NCBI GenBank assembly: GCA_964017235.1
Contig: OZ024929.1
Span: 111,833,793-111,897,792 of the forward strand
DNA: 64,000 bases
From: Sabellastarte sp. h YS-2021
Taxonomy: Eukaryota; Annelida; Polychaeta; Sabellida; Sabellidae
Direction: 5' to 3'
Below, one piece after another: positions 22,479 to 34,674 of the stretch. Position numbers and translations under genes: made by a program. The notes beneath the pieces were generated by a model, which did no database searches, was not told the origin of the DNA, and saw only the letters and a program-made list of their open reading frames with translations. Position 1 is the stretch's first letter, and each line of letters begins with the position of its first letter.

Positions 22479-24390
22479 GCATGTGAAAGCTCTCCAAAAT
22501 GTAGGTGAATGAGTTATTTGAGAAATATTGGCTATCTGCAATACTTTTAGTGATAATAGGCAGTTACTCATTTTAAGTAGGTGAGTAATTAGCTACGGAT
22601 CTGAAAATTCACTAATTGAAAGCTCTCCAAAATGTATGTGAATGAGTTATTTCAGAAATACTGGCTATCTGCAATACTTTTAGAGATAATTCGCATTTAC
22701 TCATTTTGAGTAGGTGAATAATTAGCTACGGGTGTGAAACTTCACCAAGTGAAAGCTCTCCCAAAAGTAGGTGAATGAGTTATTTGAGAAAAATTGGCTA
22801 TGTGCAATACTTTTACAGATAATTCACATTTACTCATTTTGATTAGGTGAGTAATTAGCTACGGGTCTGGAACTTCACCATGTGAAAGCTCTCCCAAAAG
22901 TAGATGAACGAGTAATTTGATAAAAATTGGATACCCGCAATACTTTTAGAGATAATTAGCATTTACTCATTTTGAGGTGAATAATTAGCTATGGCTCTGA
23001 AAATTCACCAGGTAAAGCTCTCCCAAAAGTAGGTGAATGAGTTATTTGATAAAAATTGGCTATCTGCAATACTTTTAGAGATAATTCACATTTACTCATT
23101 TTCAGTAGGCGAGTAATTAGCTACGGGTCTGGAACTTCACCATGTGAAAGCCCTCCCAAAAGTAGATGAATGAGTTATTCGATAAAAATTGGATATCCGC
23201 AATACTTTTAGAGATAATTCACATTTACTCATTTTGAGGTGAATAATTAGCTACGGGTCTGAAACCTCACCAAGTAAAAGCTCTCCCAAAAGTAGGTGAA
23301 TGAGTTATTTGAGAAAAATTGGATATCTGCAATACTTTTACAGATAATTCACATTTACTCATTTTGAGTAGGTGAGTAATTAGCTACGGGTCTGGAACTT
23401 CACCATGTGAAAGCTCTCCCAAAAGTAGATAACGAGTAAATTGATAAAAATTGGATATCCACAATACTTTTAGAGATAATTAGCATTTACTCATTTTGAG
23501 TAGGTGAATAATTAGCTACGGGTCTGAAACTTCACCAAGTGAAAGCTCTTCCAAAAGTAGGTGAATGAGTTATTTAAGAAAAATTGGATATCCCCAATAC
23601 TTTTAGGGATAATTCACATTTACTCATTTTGAGTAGGTGAGTAATTAGCTACGGGTCTGGAACTTCACCATGTGAAAGTCCTCCCAAAAGTAGATGAATG
23701 AGTTATTTGATAAAAATTCGATATCCGCAATACTTTTAGAGATAATTCACATTTACTCATTTTGAGTAGGTGAATAATTAGCTACAGGTCAGAAACCTCA
23801 CCAAGTAAAAGCTCTCCCAAAAGTAGGTGAATGAGTTATTTGAGAAAAATTGGATATCTGCAATACTTTTACAGATAATTCACATTTACTCATTTTGAGT
23901 AGGGGAGTAATTAGCTACGGGTCTGGAACTTCACCATGTGAAAGCTCTCCCAAAAGTAGATGAACGAGTAATTTGATAAAAATTGGATATCCACAATACT
24001 TTTAGAGATAATTAGCATTTACTCATTTTGAGTAGGTGAATAATTAGCTATGGGTCTGAAACTTCACCAAGTGAAAGCTCTTCCAAAAGTAGGTGAATGA
24101 GTTATTTAAGAAAAATTGGATATCCCCAATACTTTTAGGGATAATTCACATTTACTCATTTTGAGTAGGTGAGTAATTAGCTACGGGTCTGGAACTTCAC
24201 CATGTGAAAGCTCTCCCAAAAGTAGATGAATGAGTTATTTGATAAAAATTGGATATCCGCAATACTTTTAGAGATAATTATCATTTACTCATTTTGAGTA
24301 GGTGAATAATTAGCTACGGGTCTGAAACTTCACCATGTGAAAGCTCTCCCAAAAGTAGATGAAGCAGTTATTTGAGAAAAATTATGTCAT
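22479..24390. repeat. ~132 bp tandem array with ~530 bp higher-order period
   Basis: The unit contains GTGAAAGCTCTCCCAAAAG, GTAGGTGAATGAGTTATTTG, CTGCAATACTTTTAGAGATA, CATTTACTCATTTTGAGTAG and GTGAGTAATTAGCTACGGG. Diagnostic variants recur every fourth unit: the CTCTTCCAAAAG plus TTTAAGAAA variant at 23529 and 24061, 532 bases apart. The tract is bounded by a 14 bp direct repeat, ATTAAAAAAATTTA, at 22465-22478 and 26586-26599. The same unit type fills 47400-48900. Confidence 0.78.
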
Positions 24391-26400
24391 TATTTTGCCA
24401 CAAATAAGAAAATAGCTATTACTCACTTATGGCATGCAATAGAACCCCAAACTTTATGCATTTACCCTACAGTCACAATTTCAAAGTAGGTATTACTCGG
24501 CTATCCAATGTGCAACAGGTCTGAAACTTTACTATGTGATAGGTTATCAAAAACTAGATGAATAACATATTTGAAAATATTTCCCTAACTTTAATACTTT
24601 TGAAGATATTTGACATTTACTTATGTTATTTGCTACAAATAAGAAAATAGCTATTACTCACTTATGGCATGCAATACAACCCCAAAATATATACCATCTT
24701 ATAGTTAAGGACAAAGTAGCTGAACAACATATTTGAAGAAAAAGCTGTAACTGCAATAGTTTTGGAGTTACAATGGATTTACTCAACAGTCACAATTTCA
24801 AAGTAGCTTTTACTTAGCTATGCAATGTGCAACAGGTCTGAAACTTTACTATGTGACAGCTTACAAAAAAGTAGATGAATGACATATTTGAAAAGAATTC
24901 CGTAACTTTAATACTTCTGAAGATATTTGACATTTACTTATGTCATTATTTTGCTACTAATAAGAAAATAGCTATTACTCACTTATGGCATGCAATAAAA
25001 CCCCAAACTATATGCCAGCTTATAGCTAAGAACAAAGTAGGTGAACAACATATTTTAGGAAAATACTCTAACTGCAATAGTTTTGGAGTTACAATGGCTT
25101 TACTCAACAGTCAGAATTTCAAAGTAGCTATAATTCAGCTATCCAAAGTGCAACAGGTCTGAAACTTTACTATGTTATAGCTTACCAAAAAGTAGATGGA
25201 CAACATATTTGAAAAGATTTCCCTAACTTCAATACTTTTGAAGATATTTGACATTTACTTCTTCTGTTATTTAGCTACAAATGAGAAAATAGCTATTACT
25301 CACTTATGGCAAGCAATAGAACCCCAAACTATGTACCATGTTATAGCTAAGAACAAAGTAGCTGAACAACATATTTTAGGAAAATACTCCAACTGCAATA
25401 GTTTTGGAGTTACAATGGCTTTACTCAACAGTCAGAATTTCAAAGTAGCTATTAGTCGGCTATCCAAGGTGCAACAGGTCTGAAACTTTACTATGTCATA
25501 GCTTACCAAAAAGTAGATGGACAACATATTTGAAAAGATTTCCCTAACTTTAATACTTTTGAAGATATTTGACATTTACTTCTTCTGTTATTTAGCTACA
25601 AATGAGGAAATAGCTATTACTCACTTATGGCAAGCAATAGAACCCCAAACTATGTACCATCTTATAGCTAAGAACAAAGTAGCTGAACAACATATTTTAG
25701 GAAAACACTCTAACTGCAATACTTTTTTAGTTACAATAGCTTTACTCAACAGTCAGAATTTCCAAGTAGCTATTACTCAGCTATGCAAGGTGCAAGAGGT
25801 CTGAAACTTTACTATGTCATAGCTTACCAAAAAGTAGATGGACAACATATTTGAAAAGATTTCCCCAACTTTAATACTTTTGAAGATATTTGACATTTAC
25901 TTCTTCTGTTATTTAGCTACAAATGAAAAAATAGCTATTACTCACTTATGACATGCAATAGAACCCCAAACTATGTACCATCTTATAGCTAAGGACAAAG
26001 TAGCTGAACAACATATTTTAGGAAAATACAACTGCAATATTTTATGAGTTACAATCACTTTACTCACCAGTCAGAATTTCAAAGTAGCTATTACTCAGCT
26101 ATCCAAGGTGCAACAGGTCTGAAACTTTAGTATGTGATAGCTTACCAAAAAGAAGATGGACAACATATTTGAAAAGATTTCCCTAACTTCAATACTTTTG
26201 AAGATATTTGACATTTACTTCTTCTGTTATTTAGCTACAAATGAGAAAATAGCTATTACTCACTTATGGCATGCAATGGGACCCCAAACTATGTACCATC
26301 TTATAGCTAAGGACAAAGTAGCTGAACAACATATTTGAAGAAAAAGTTGTTACTGCAATAGTTTTTGAGTTATGAGCCCTTTACTCAAAGTAGCTAAGAT
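24390..26400. repeat. ~160 bp array with 321 bp dimeric higher-order period
   Basis: Alternating units carry ACTCACTTATGGCATGCAAT and CAACAGGTCTGAAACTTTA. The period is 321 bases (starts of equivalent positions at 24875, 25196 and 25517). Because 321 is divisible by three, a 95-codon frame is kept open in successive copies. That frame has no recognisable domain and is judged a side effect. Confidence 0.75.
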
Positions 26401-26936
26401 TGCTATTACTCACTTATCTTTAGGCCTAAGTCAATAAAACCAAAAATTTTTTCAAGGGCATGAAAATTCATTGGGACAATTAATTTACAAAAAATCTGTA
26501 GCTGTAGTAGTTCTGGAGAAATCTGCGTGACTAACTAACGCACGCACGCACACACGGACATCATTTCATAATCTCGGATATAATTATTAAAAAAATTTAT
26601 TAAAAATAAATAAAACAGATCCAGGTCTCACACTCACACAAGAGAATCTACCTCTGGCCTAGTACATATATGCAAGATATGAAAGAAATCCCTGCAATAG
26701 TCACTGAGAAAATTGTGATAAAGTGTTGAAATTTTCACTTTTGGTGGGGGTACCTGCCTTATAATGTCTCTAGCAAACAGACGAACAGACAGATTTGCAT
26801 GCCTTGAACACTTTTTCATCCTCGATAGATAAGGTATCTTTAAAAAAAACCAGCATGTCTCTAGGCCTTGTAGTTTTGGAGAAGTTGTTCACGCGGATGC
26901 GTAAGCCAACGCCGCAGAGAGACGACATAAAAAGGA

Positions 26937-29692
26937 ACTCTTGCTAGGATTCAGAACAAGTTGATGAAATAAAAATCAAATGACAGGTTTGGGGCACTGT
27001 TCTTTATTAGATTTAATCTGAATAAAAATACACTGATCCAGTAATGGGATACACACAAAATATTGAATACAACACCTACCAAACTCAACACAAGTATTGA
27101 ACTTGTAGATGTTAAATTTCATGCACAAGATTTCACATGTTCACTATTATTTTTGAAATCACACTGTATATCTAACATAATTATACACTGTTAGTAATTT
27201 TCACTTAAAAAATTGAATGAAGTAAAATGTGCTATCTTATTTCAAGACATTTAATACTTAATAATTGCAAAAGGTTTCATGGTTCTTCAAATGACCAGGA
27301 AATCAACTTTTGTGGGGTATTTGTGTACATGAAATGTAGATAGGTTTCTGAGCAACTCATACTAGAAACATAAAACATGAAAAAGAAGCACCGCCTTGTG
27401 AAATAATTACAGGAAATAGTGGGTTCTGGTAAAAATACTATGTATTAACATGTCTTACAAACAAGCTTTGGTCTGTTATTAAAAACACAACTGCCATAGG
27501 TGAGAGTGAGACAAAAATGCATGTCACTTGAACAAAGGACATTCTAAAATTTGGTAGACAAAGTAATATAACATTACATTTCCAAAACAATACATAACCA
27601 ACCACATATCAAGAGACAAGACATTTACACTTTTTTTTCAGAAATTTTTAAATTGTACTTAAAAGTTTCTTAAACATAAACCAACTTAAAAAGCAAGAAA
27701 GCTAAGCATAACACAAGAAATCCGAGAACCCATGTCATTTCTTTCCAGAACACCACTAATGTTAATGAGCAGAAGAGAAGACATGGTAATTTTTTTTCAC
27801 CTTTTCTAAATAGTAACCAAAGAACTTAAAAATAAGTAAACCATATGATACAAAACAAAACATTAACTGTAACTAGTCACTGTCCACAGATTAACTTTTA
27901 TCTTAAATGCAAACATTAGACATTAGTATGACTTATGCTTTTCGATAAAAATCCATGAATACTGCAAATATCACTATCTTAACAGTTCTTTTTCAAACCT
28001 GTTCATAGAAAGTGAACATACTTTATTGTTGTTCTATGAAAAAAAAGATCTATCGAAGGACAGAATTATACTTATGTTGACTAGAGACTTCCATAATACA
28101 TTCATGGATTGAACAGGAAATAAAATAATGTTTTCTAAGAGATATACCTTTATAAATGTAAAGAGTTAATTATAAATATACTAGTGCATTCAAACTTGAC
28201 TAGACCATATCCTTGAACTAACTGTAAGCTTTCTGTATGCAGATGATTTTCATGTGTATCTTTAAAGTTCAGCACATATTTTTTTTTCATGATACACACA
28301 GCTTTACATAAATACTTAGCTGCAAACAGCAAATGCAAACATTTACACACTCATACAGTAAATTATCAAGGCATACTGATTTCTCATAACTTTCATACAT
28401 ATTATTTGTAATAGCACCAGAAAAACACAACACTGAAATAATTTCATCACTGAAATTACACATTAGTCTCAACATAATATGCCTGAGAAAATTGTAAATC
28501 TCAAAATGAGTTCACAAAAAACTTATTATTGCTTCATCCAGACAGAACTGGCTTTATATTAAAAACCCACAACTCTGCTTCAGAACTTATTTCCTGCGGT
28601 ACTTTATCCAAAAACAACTTTCTATATAAAAAGATGACAATCTTGATTAAAATGTGTCACAATATCAAAATTTTAAAATAAAGATCTGCCTTACAGATAT
28701 ACAAGTCACACACTATTCAAACATCAAATGTAGACATGGTGAAGCAGCAACAACCATTACTTCAACAACCATTAGAAAAGTCAATACATTTACTGCAAAT
28801 ATGTTTGCTAAGAGCTTGCAGTATTGGTACAATAAAAGACAACCATTCTGATGGTCACTTCAGTGGTAATAACAGATCAATCAGTGATCAAGAACAATAT
28901 AAAGAACAGAGAAACATCAATTTCCGTTACAACTTCACAATCAGTTCACAGTACAAGTTTGACCACTCCAAAAAGGGACATGTACCATTGTTACTTCATG
29001 TTGAGTTAGCCGAGGTATCAAACTCAGGTGAGGGAAAACACAACCATAAAAACCTTCCACTCATCTACCATATGACCAGGAAGAAACTTATGCCTCTACA
29101 CAAAGGTCATCTATCAACATAATCGCTAAAAATACTGAGCTTTAAGTTAAGTTCTCTTAAGGTTATATTAAAAAAAAAACACTCTGGAAAAGACACATGC
29201 ATCCTTTGCCTAAGAAAATCTAGTCCCTAATTCCATGTCTATCTCTTGGGAGATTTATTTGAACATAACATTGTGCTCTTTAGTCAGAGTATTTATCTGC
29301 TGCTTAAAGAATGTTCCTATCAAATTGCCCAAACATTATTTTTACAGTCTGGAGGTTACACCACCAGGTCATTTCTACCTACTGAGTTTTCTGGTTAACC
29401 TGTCAGTAAACTCAACTGAATTTTTTTAAGCCTTTAAAAACTTTTGACTTCGTATTTCTGACATTTAGAGCTTGGGAACAAAATTCTCAACCAATACTAT
29501 CTCTTTTCAAATCAATAATCCCACATTTCCTGTGCTCCGTTTGTAAATGCCGTCTTAAATTGATATTTATCATAAATGACAATATTTAAACTTTTGCATA
29601 CATAACTTGAAAATTGCTTAATGATAAACACTTAAAACTCAGTATTTCAGTGGATATATCAACCCAGCCTCTTGCATACTTCCAAGAGTCTC
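26937..29692 (-). other. Probable 3' UTR of the TRIC channel gene
   Basis: This stretch is free of the tandem repeats that surround it and begins directly after the stop codon of the TRIC gene. On the minus strand an AATAAA (complement at 27003-27008) lies close to where the repeat-free sequence ends. No coding domain was found on either strand. The UTR assignment is inference from position and the poly(A) signal. Confidence 0.55.
27003..27008 (-). terminator. Candidate poly(A) signal AATAAA
   Basis: TTTATT on the plus strand reads AATAAA on the minus strand, about 2.7 kb downstream of the TRIC stop codon and just before repetitive DNA starts. Other AATAAA-like hexamers occur in this AT-rich DNA, so the choice is tentative. 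Confidence 0.4.
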
Positions 29693-29999
29693 TCAGTCAT
29701 TCTTCTTCTCCTCCTTGTTTTTGATTCCATTCCTGAGATCCGTCCCACTGGAATCTGGTGCTGCCTTTTCCTTAGTCACGGCTCTCCTCATTGCATCCCA
29801 CATTCCACCCATAAACACGGCACAGAACAGGTTCTCCACAGGCACAAAGGGGTCGTTGAACCCAATGAGCAAAGACATCAGGCGGAAGTGGACAAAGAAG
29901 ATGACCACACAGAAGTAGACGATGGCATGAGGAGCATCGATCAGGCCCTTGCGTTCCAAGATAAACACAATGGATGCAATCAAGCTACCCTTGCTCACA
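29693..29999 (-). CDS. TRIC channel, last coding exon
   Basis: The acceptor is TGTACTTTACAG followed by T, which completes a Phe codon split with the previous exon. The exon encodes VSKGSLIASIVFILERKGL, a transmembrane stretch IVYFCVVIFFVHFRLMSLL, then DPFVPVENLFCAVFMGGMWD, matching the last TRIC helices. A charged tail follows and ends KEEKKND and TGA. The terminal KKND fits a di-lysine ER-retrieval signal, as in other TRIC proteins. The open frame continues upstream to 30136 but that part is intron. Confidence 0.92.
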
Positions 30000-31384
30000 C
30001 TGTAAAGTACACAAGAGGGAAATACCATCATGTTATATATTGGCCAAAAAGGTTCACTGCAACAGAACCTTAGAACTGTCTCTGAGCAGGGGATTAGAAC
30101 CAAGGAGCACAGAGGCAAGAGCCACAAGGTCATCAACCAGAATGAAGGACCACTTTAACAGTGTGATATTACTTGTTTAAAGTAAAATATGGAAAGATAA
30201 AAGACTGGACATGTTTTGTTGATATTTAACATATGTACATTTTTCACATACACTGCAGCTAAGATGTTAAAGCTTACACATCTGTTCAACATATACTTTT
30301 GTGAATTCTTCTAGCATTGTAAGTTGACAAGTACAGAAATTCATGGAAGAAGTTAAATGGTAGTAGCTGAGCTGTATTCTGGACAGAAATTGGTGCAACA
30401 ATCTAATTTAGCCATTATGGAATTTTCACTTGTCAGTTGTCACTGCCAAATACAACTGAAAAAGTGCAATTCATATTTGCAAGTGAATGAAAAATCAGGC
30501 TTTTTGAATAAATAACATTTATGTAGGTACTAGAAAACATATTTTCTCATAGTGGCTCACAACATTTGGTTTTGGTATGACAACACAAATCTAAAACTAA
30601 CATCTGTATATGACTGAAAACAATAAAAGTGCATGCAAATTGACAAAAGTACTGTGAAATATTTAAATGGAATTCTATTAATATTCTTGTGCCCACATGT
30701 TATTGCTACTTAATGAAGTTAATGCCATGTCATTAATACATAGAAATACATCATAGGACTACTAAATTACAGGTAAAATAAAATTTATTACCACATGTAC
30801 TATCAGTCTATCACGTATCAGATCAATTTTTGGAGATCTTACTCAACTCAGTAAGACCCTTAAATAACATCTGCACAAGGTTACTTTTATACTTGGAAAT
30901 GGAGGTCAAAGTTGGTGTTTTTTAACAGCCTGTTTAAAAGCCAGGGTCATATTGGGACAGGTCCTCAGCATTGTTAGTTGTCGGGCGTCGAAACCTACAC
31001 ACAGGTGACAGCCTATGATGAGAAACCAAACCTGCCAATCCACAAGGTCACGGAGGACCTCGCTTGGAAACAAAATCTTTTTTTATACTTTAATAACTCA
31101 ACATGCCTGTGGTATACAAGATTGTGATTGTCTATTCAGGATCTGGGGCAGAAAACAACCAACTTATATTTTAATAAGAATAAGGCTTTGATAAGTATAA
31201 GGCTTTGATACATTTGTTTCTGTATCCAGACTGTGATGCAACTCAATCTCAACTTTAATGGAATCTAAGTTGGACCAAAACCCATCTTCTGGTTTTCTGG
31301 AGGCAAAATGTCAATGACCTGGGAACAAAAACTAGACCTACCCATCAGAGAACTGATGCAAATTTGTATAAACCGGAAAGACAA
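30000..31384 (-). other. TRIC intron, unique part
   Basis: Intron sequence between the last two coding exons (30000-33103). No repeat or domain was recognised in this part. Confidence 0.5.
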
Positions 31385-32512
31385 CTCACCAAAGCCAGTG
31401 AACCATCTTTGGTTTTGAAGGAGGGGCCAAAGGTCAAATCTGATATCAGAAGATTCCCAGCCCATGATATCCTACAAGTTGGTTTCAGATTGCAAACCTC
31501 TAGGATCAATAATAAACGGCTTACAAGCACTTTTAAGTTGGCTGTCCTTGTTTGACCTTGAAGGAGGGGCTCAAGGTCAAATCTGACCACACCAGAAGAT
31601 TCCCAGTACATGATTTCCTATAAGTTGGTTTCACATTGCAAGCCTCTAACACCAATAATTATCGATTTATAAGCACTTTTAAGTTTTGCTATCCTCGTTT
31701 AACCTTGAAGATAGGGTCCAAGGACAAATCTGAACACATCAAAAGATTCCCAGCCCATGATTTCCTATAAGTTGATTTCACATTGCATACCTCTAGGACC
31801 AGTAATAGGCAAGTTATAAGCACTTTTAAGTTTGGCTATCCTCGTTTGACCTTCAAGGAGGGGTCCAAGGTCAAATCTGACCACATCAAAAGATTCCCAG
31901 CCCATGATTTTCTGTAAGTTGGTTTCACATTGCAAACCTCAAGGACCAATAATAAGCGAGTTATAAGCACTTTTAAGTTTGGGTATCCTCGTTTGACCTT
32001 GAAGGAGGGGTCCAAGGTCAAATCTGACCGCATCAGAAGATTCCCAGCCCATGAGTTTCTATAGGTTGGTTTCACATTGCAAACCTCTAGGACCAAAAAT
32101 AAGGGAGATATAGGCACTTTTAAAGTCTGCTATGTGGGGTACTTTGGCACTCCGTGGATGACCTTGAATTAAGAGCTTCAAGGTCAAATGTCTGCGAGGT
32201 CGTAGAAGACATGTATATCTGTTATACATATCACCTATGAAGAGATTAAACCTTCTACCTATGAGAAACAGCCAGTAGAAAAAGGTAAATAATTTTCAAA
32301 GAAATGCCCGCGGCGGCCAACTTGTTTCTCATAATGAGGCTAATTTCAGTCCCAGAGAAGCTTACGCCCAATGAAGATATCCTGCAAATTTGGTGAACCT
32401 AGGTGGTGTAGTTTTCCTCTGAGAGCATTAACGCCGAAAATCTCTACGCGCAGTGGCGGCGTAGCGAACGCTAAACCAAAGTATCCACTGGATTCGGTGG
32501 ATACAATTAAAA
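31385..32512. repeat. Family D element inside a TRIC intron
   Basis: Five ~150 bp D units (31390-32140) are followed by the second D module (32300-32345, GGCGGCCAACTTGTTTCTCA) and a CpG-rich block (ACGCGCAGTGGCGGCGTAGC). It ends in the palindrome GTATCCACTGGATTCGGTGG then ATACAA (32474-32501). The intact terminal hairpin here is shortened in the D copies nested in family B. An everted pair of TGACCTTGA and TCAAGGTCA lies at 32159-32190. Confidence 0.7.
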
Positions 32513-33103
32513 CACAAACAAAGCCGGAAAACCCCAGATCATCTTCTGATAGTAGCTGTGCATGCATTAACAATTTTGTCAGTTGTGTTTGTTACCCATT
32601 ACATCAACAGGAGGAAGGCACAAAAATAGTAGAGAGAGCTTATTGAATATTTAGTTTGAGGTTTCAGTTGTTTCCCTTTTGTGAAAAATTGTATAGCAGT
32701 AATTTGTATAGTTAAAAATATTTTGTATTTGAAAAAAAATGCATTGCCTTCAACAATTTATTACAGAAGCTACAGAATAATTTCTTTAACTTCTGTTGAT
32801 GTATTTTGATAATAAATTAAAGGCTGACAACCAAGATACAGCTACCAAGATAACAGGCTGATGAACAAGACAACCTTTGGATGAAATTGTAGCCGTCATC
32901 TGTAAAATGGTGTAGAACATCTACAAAGGAATCAACTATCGCAAAATAAAAGAAGTAAACACCATACAATTCATACTACAGACATGCATTTGAATTTTGA
33001 AACTGTAACAAAAGGATGTTACAAACGAAACACTATGGAAGGGGAATAATGACAACAACAAGAAGTACACATGCAGTACATCTATTCATTGCACTTTACT
33101 TAC
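32513..33103 (-). other. TRIC intron, unique part
   Basis: Intron sequence upstream of the last exon's acceptor side. No gene or repeat was recognised. Confidence 0.5.
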
Positions 33104-33191
33104 AACGTTGGTTGCAGAAACTCATTATTAGAAGGGACCCACACCCCACGGACAAGGCGTTCAAACCAGCGCATGTAGTAATACCCAGCAC
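33104..33191 (-). CDS. TRIC channel, penultimate coding exon
   Basis: An 88-base exon that is easy to miss. On the minus strand the acceptor is TTACTTTAG and the donor is TT|GTAAGT. It encodes (G)AGYYYMRWFERLVRGVWV then PSNNEFLQPT(F), which aligns with the family's Gly-kink, xxFExLxRGxWxPxxNE segment between the central helices. The first two bases complete the Gly codon begun in the upstream exon, and the last two start the Phe codon completed downstream. Confidence 0.92.
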
Positions 33192-34674
33192 CTAAAGTAA
33201 GATGGGTTTTACATAAAGGCAACATATTAGCTCAGTATTCTTGAGTATGATTCTAATGCCATCAGCATTTCCAGTCTTAAGGAAAAAAAAATAAATAAAA
33301 AATTCCTAGTCCAAGACCATTTGCTGAAACTAAAAGAACATTATCCAGGGCTAAACAACTATGACACGAGCTCCAGCATTCTCAAACAAAACATCCTAGA
33401 TAAATGAAGGATAACCATAGCTTTATCAAAACAAAAAAGACACATGAATTAGTGAGAATCATTTTAGGTATTCTGTAAAAACCCAATCCAACAATAAGAT
33501 GATCCATAACATTGCCGTAAGCAGACTGAAAGTAAAATAACAAAATCAAAAGTCAGTGACCAAAAAGGGAACACAAACACTTCTCCAGAAATACACTGCA
33601 CTTGTCACTTCACTTTCTCAAACCAAATAAAAAACACAATCAGTACATTTCTCCTTGTTATATTCAAGCAACCTGAAATTGTGGGAAAGAAACTTGCGAA
33701 GATTGGGATTTTATTTTGCCTGTTGTTTGGAATTAATACTTACAAAGAAGGATTTAAGAATTCATTTTTGGTTGGCTGCCAATCTCCACATAACAACTTC
33801 TGCAAGACTCTCATATGACGGGAAGCTGAGCCTGTTTATAGCAAATAATTAGTGTAGGGATTGAAATGTAATTTCATCATCTGCATCAAAACTCAATTTG
33901 GACTCTGTACACTGACAGATATTTAAAATTTATTTTATCATTGTATGCCAAAAATTACACTGTTTGACAGAATCTGATGGCTTATTGATCAAAAGAGGGA
34001 TGTGGCAATGTAAATAAATGGTATTTAAAAGTGATGCTAAGTTTAACACAACAAATGTAATTAAACCAAAATATATCTTTTATAAACTATCTGAAGTCTT
34101 TCAAGGTATACATTTGAGGATTTATATAAAAATTGGTTATCACTTTTAACCATATTTTGAAATAATTGCTTAGGAAATTACTGAGGAACCATATTCTAAC
34201 TCGCACTTGCAACAGACATATTGAATTCAAGAAGCTTTAGCTATTTTTATAATCGATATATGATAATTTTAGCTTTGTAAGATGAGGCACGCCTGTGTGC
34301 CTGTTTTTGTGACCACTTTCAATACTGACTTGGGACTCTGCCAGCTCGAGATGCCAGTCACATGCATTGATTAGTAAGTCCAAGGGCCGTAAACACAAAA
34401 AGGATAAGCAAAAGTTCATCATAGTATCAGCGTACCTGTACAACCTTTTATATCAAATTTAAATTATTTTTTTTCTCTGATCAATCACTAGCCCCTTTTG
34501 TAAATATGGCCCCTGAACACTGAAAAAAACCTCAATAAAGTTTCATAAATCTTTAAATCAAAAATACCACATAAAAAGCAAGAATATATCAACTAATATA
34601 TTATATACTAGATATAACAAACTGGCTACCATGTTCACACAAATAACTGCATCAATCCAACAATATCAGAAGAA
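33192..34674 (-). other. TRIC intron (start of 25.5 kb intron), unique part
   Basis: No repeat, RNA gene or domain was recognised. This is the exon-proximal, repeat-poor part of the long intron 33192-58713. Confidence 0.5.

Larger units (their letters stand above)
20013..26936 (-). mobile_element. Family B composite element, copy 2 (B + D + extra arrays)
   Basis: The left end ACAAGAGGAGAGTGCCCGTG contains the perfect palindrome GTGCCCGTGAACGGGCAC and TGTCAGCTGACTGAG. About 250 bases of unique leader are nearly identical to copy 3 (35379 onward). Next come a partial B unit, a family D insertion (20298-21177), B units (21178-22300), a ~132 bp array (22479-24390), a ~160/321 bp array (24390-26400) and a conserved tail (ACACTCACACAAGAGAATC, ATTGTGATAAAGTGTTGAAA) ending GACGACATAAAAA. 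It encodes no recognisable protein. At 6.9 kb it is the largest of three copies; the size differences come from the internal arrays and insertions. Confidence 0.72.

Noticed and set aside
24875..26338. Four near-identical ~95-codon open frames spaced 321 bases apart (M(D/N)NIFEKISLT...)
   Set aside because: The period is a multiple of three, so any open frame is copied by the array. There is no domain, no consistent start context, and the frames stop at the same repeat position.
28736..29122. 128-codon plus-strand frame with many Gln and Lys residues
   Set aside because: It lies antisense to the probable TRIC 3' UTR with no domain or splice context.
32371..32646. 91-codon plus-strand frame beginning MKISCKFGEPRW
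   Set aside because: It overlaps the end of the family D element, including its terminal palindrome; no protein family recognised.
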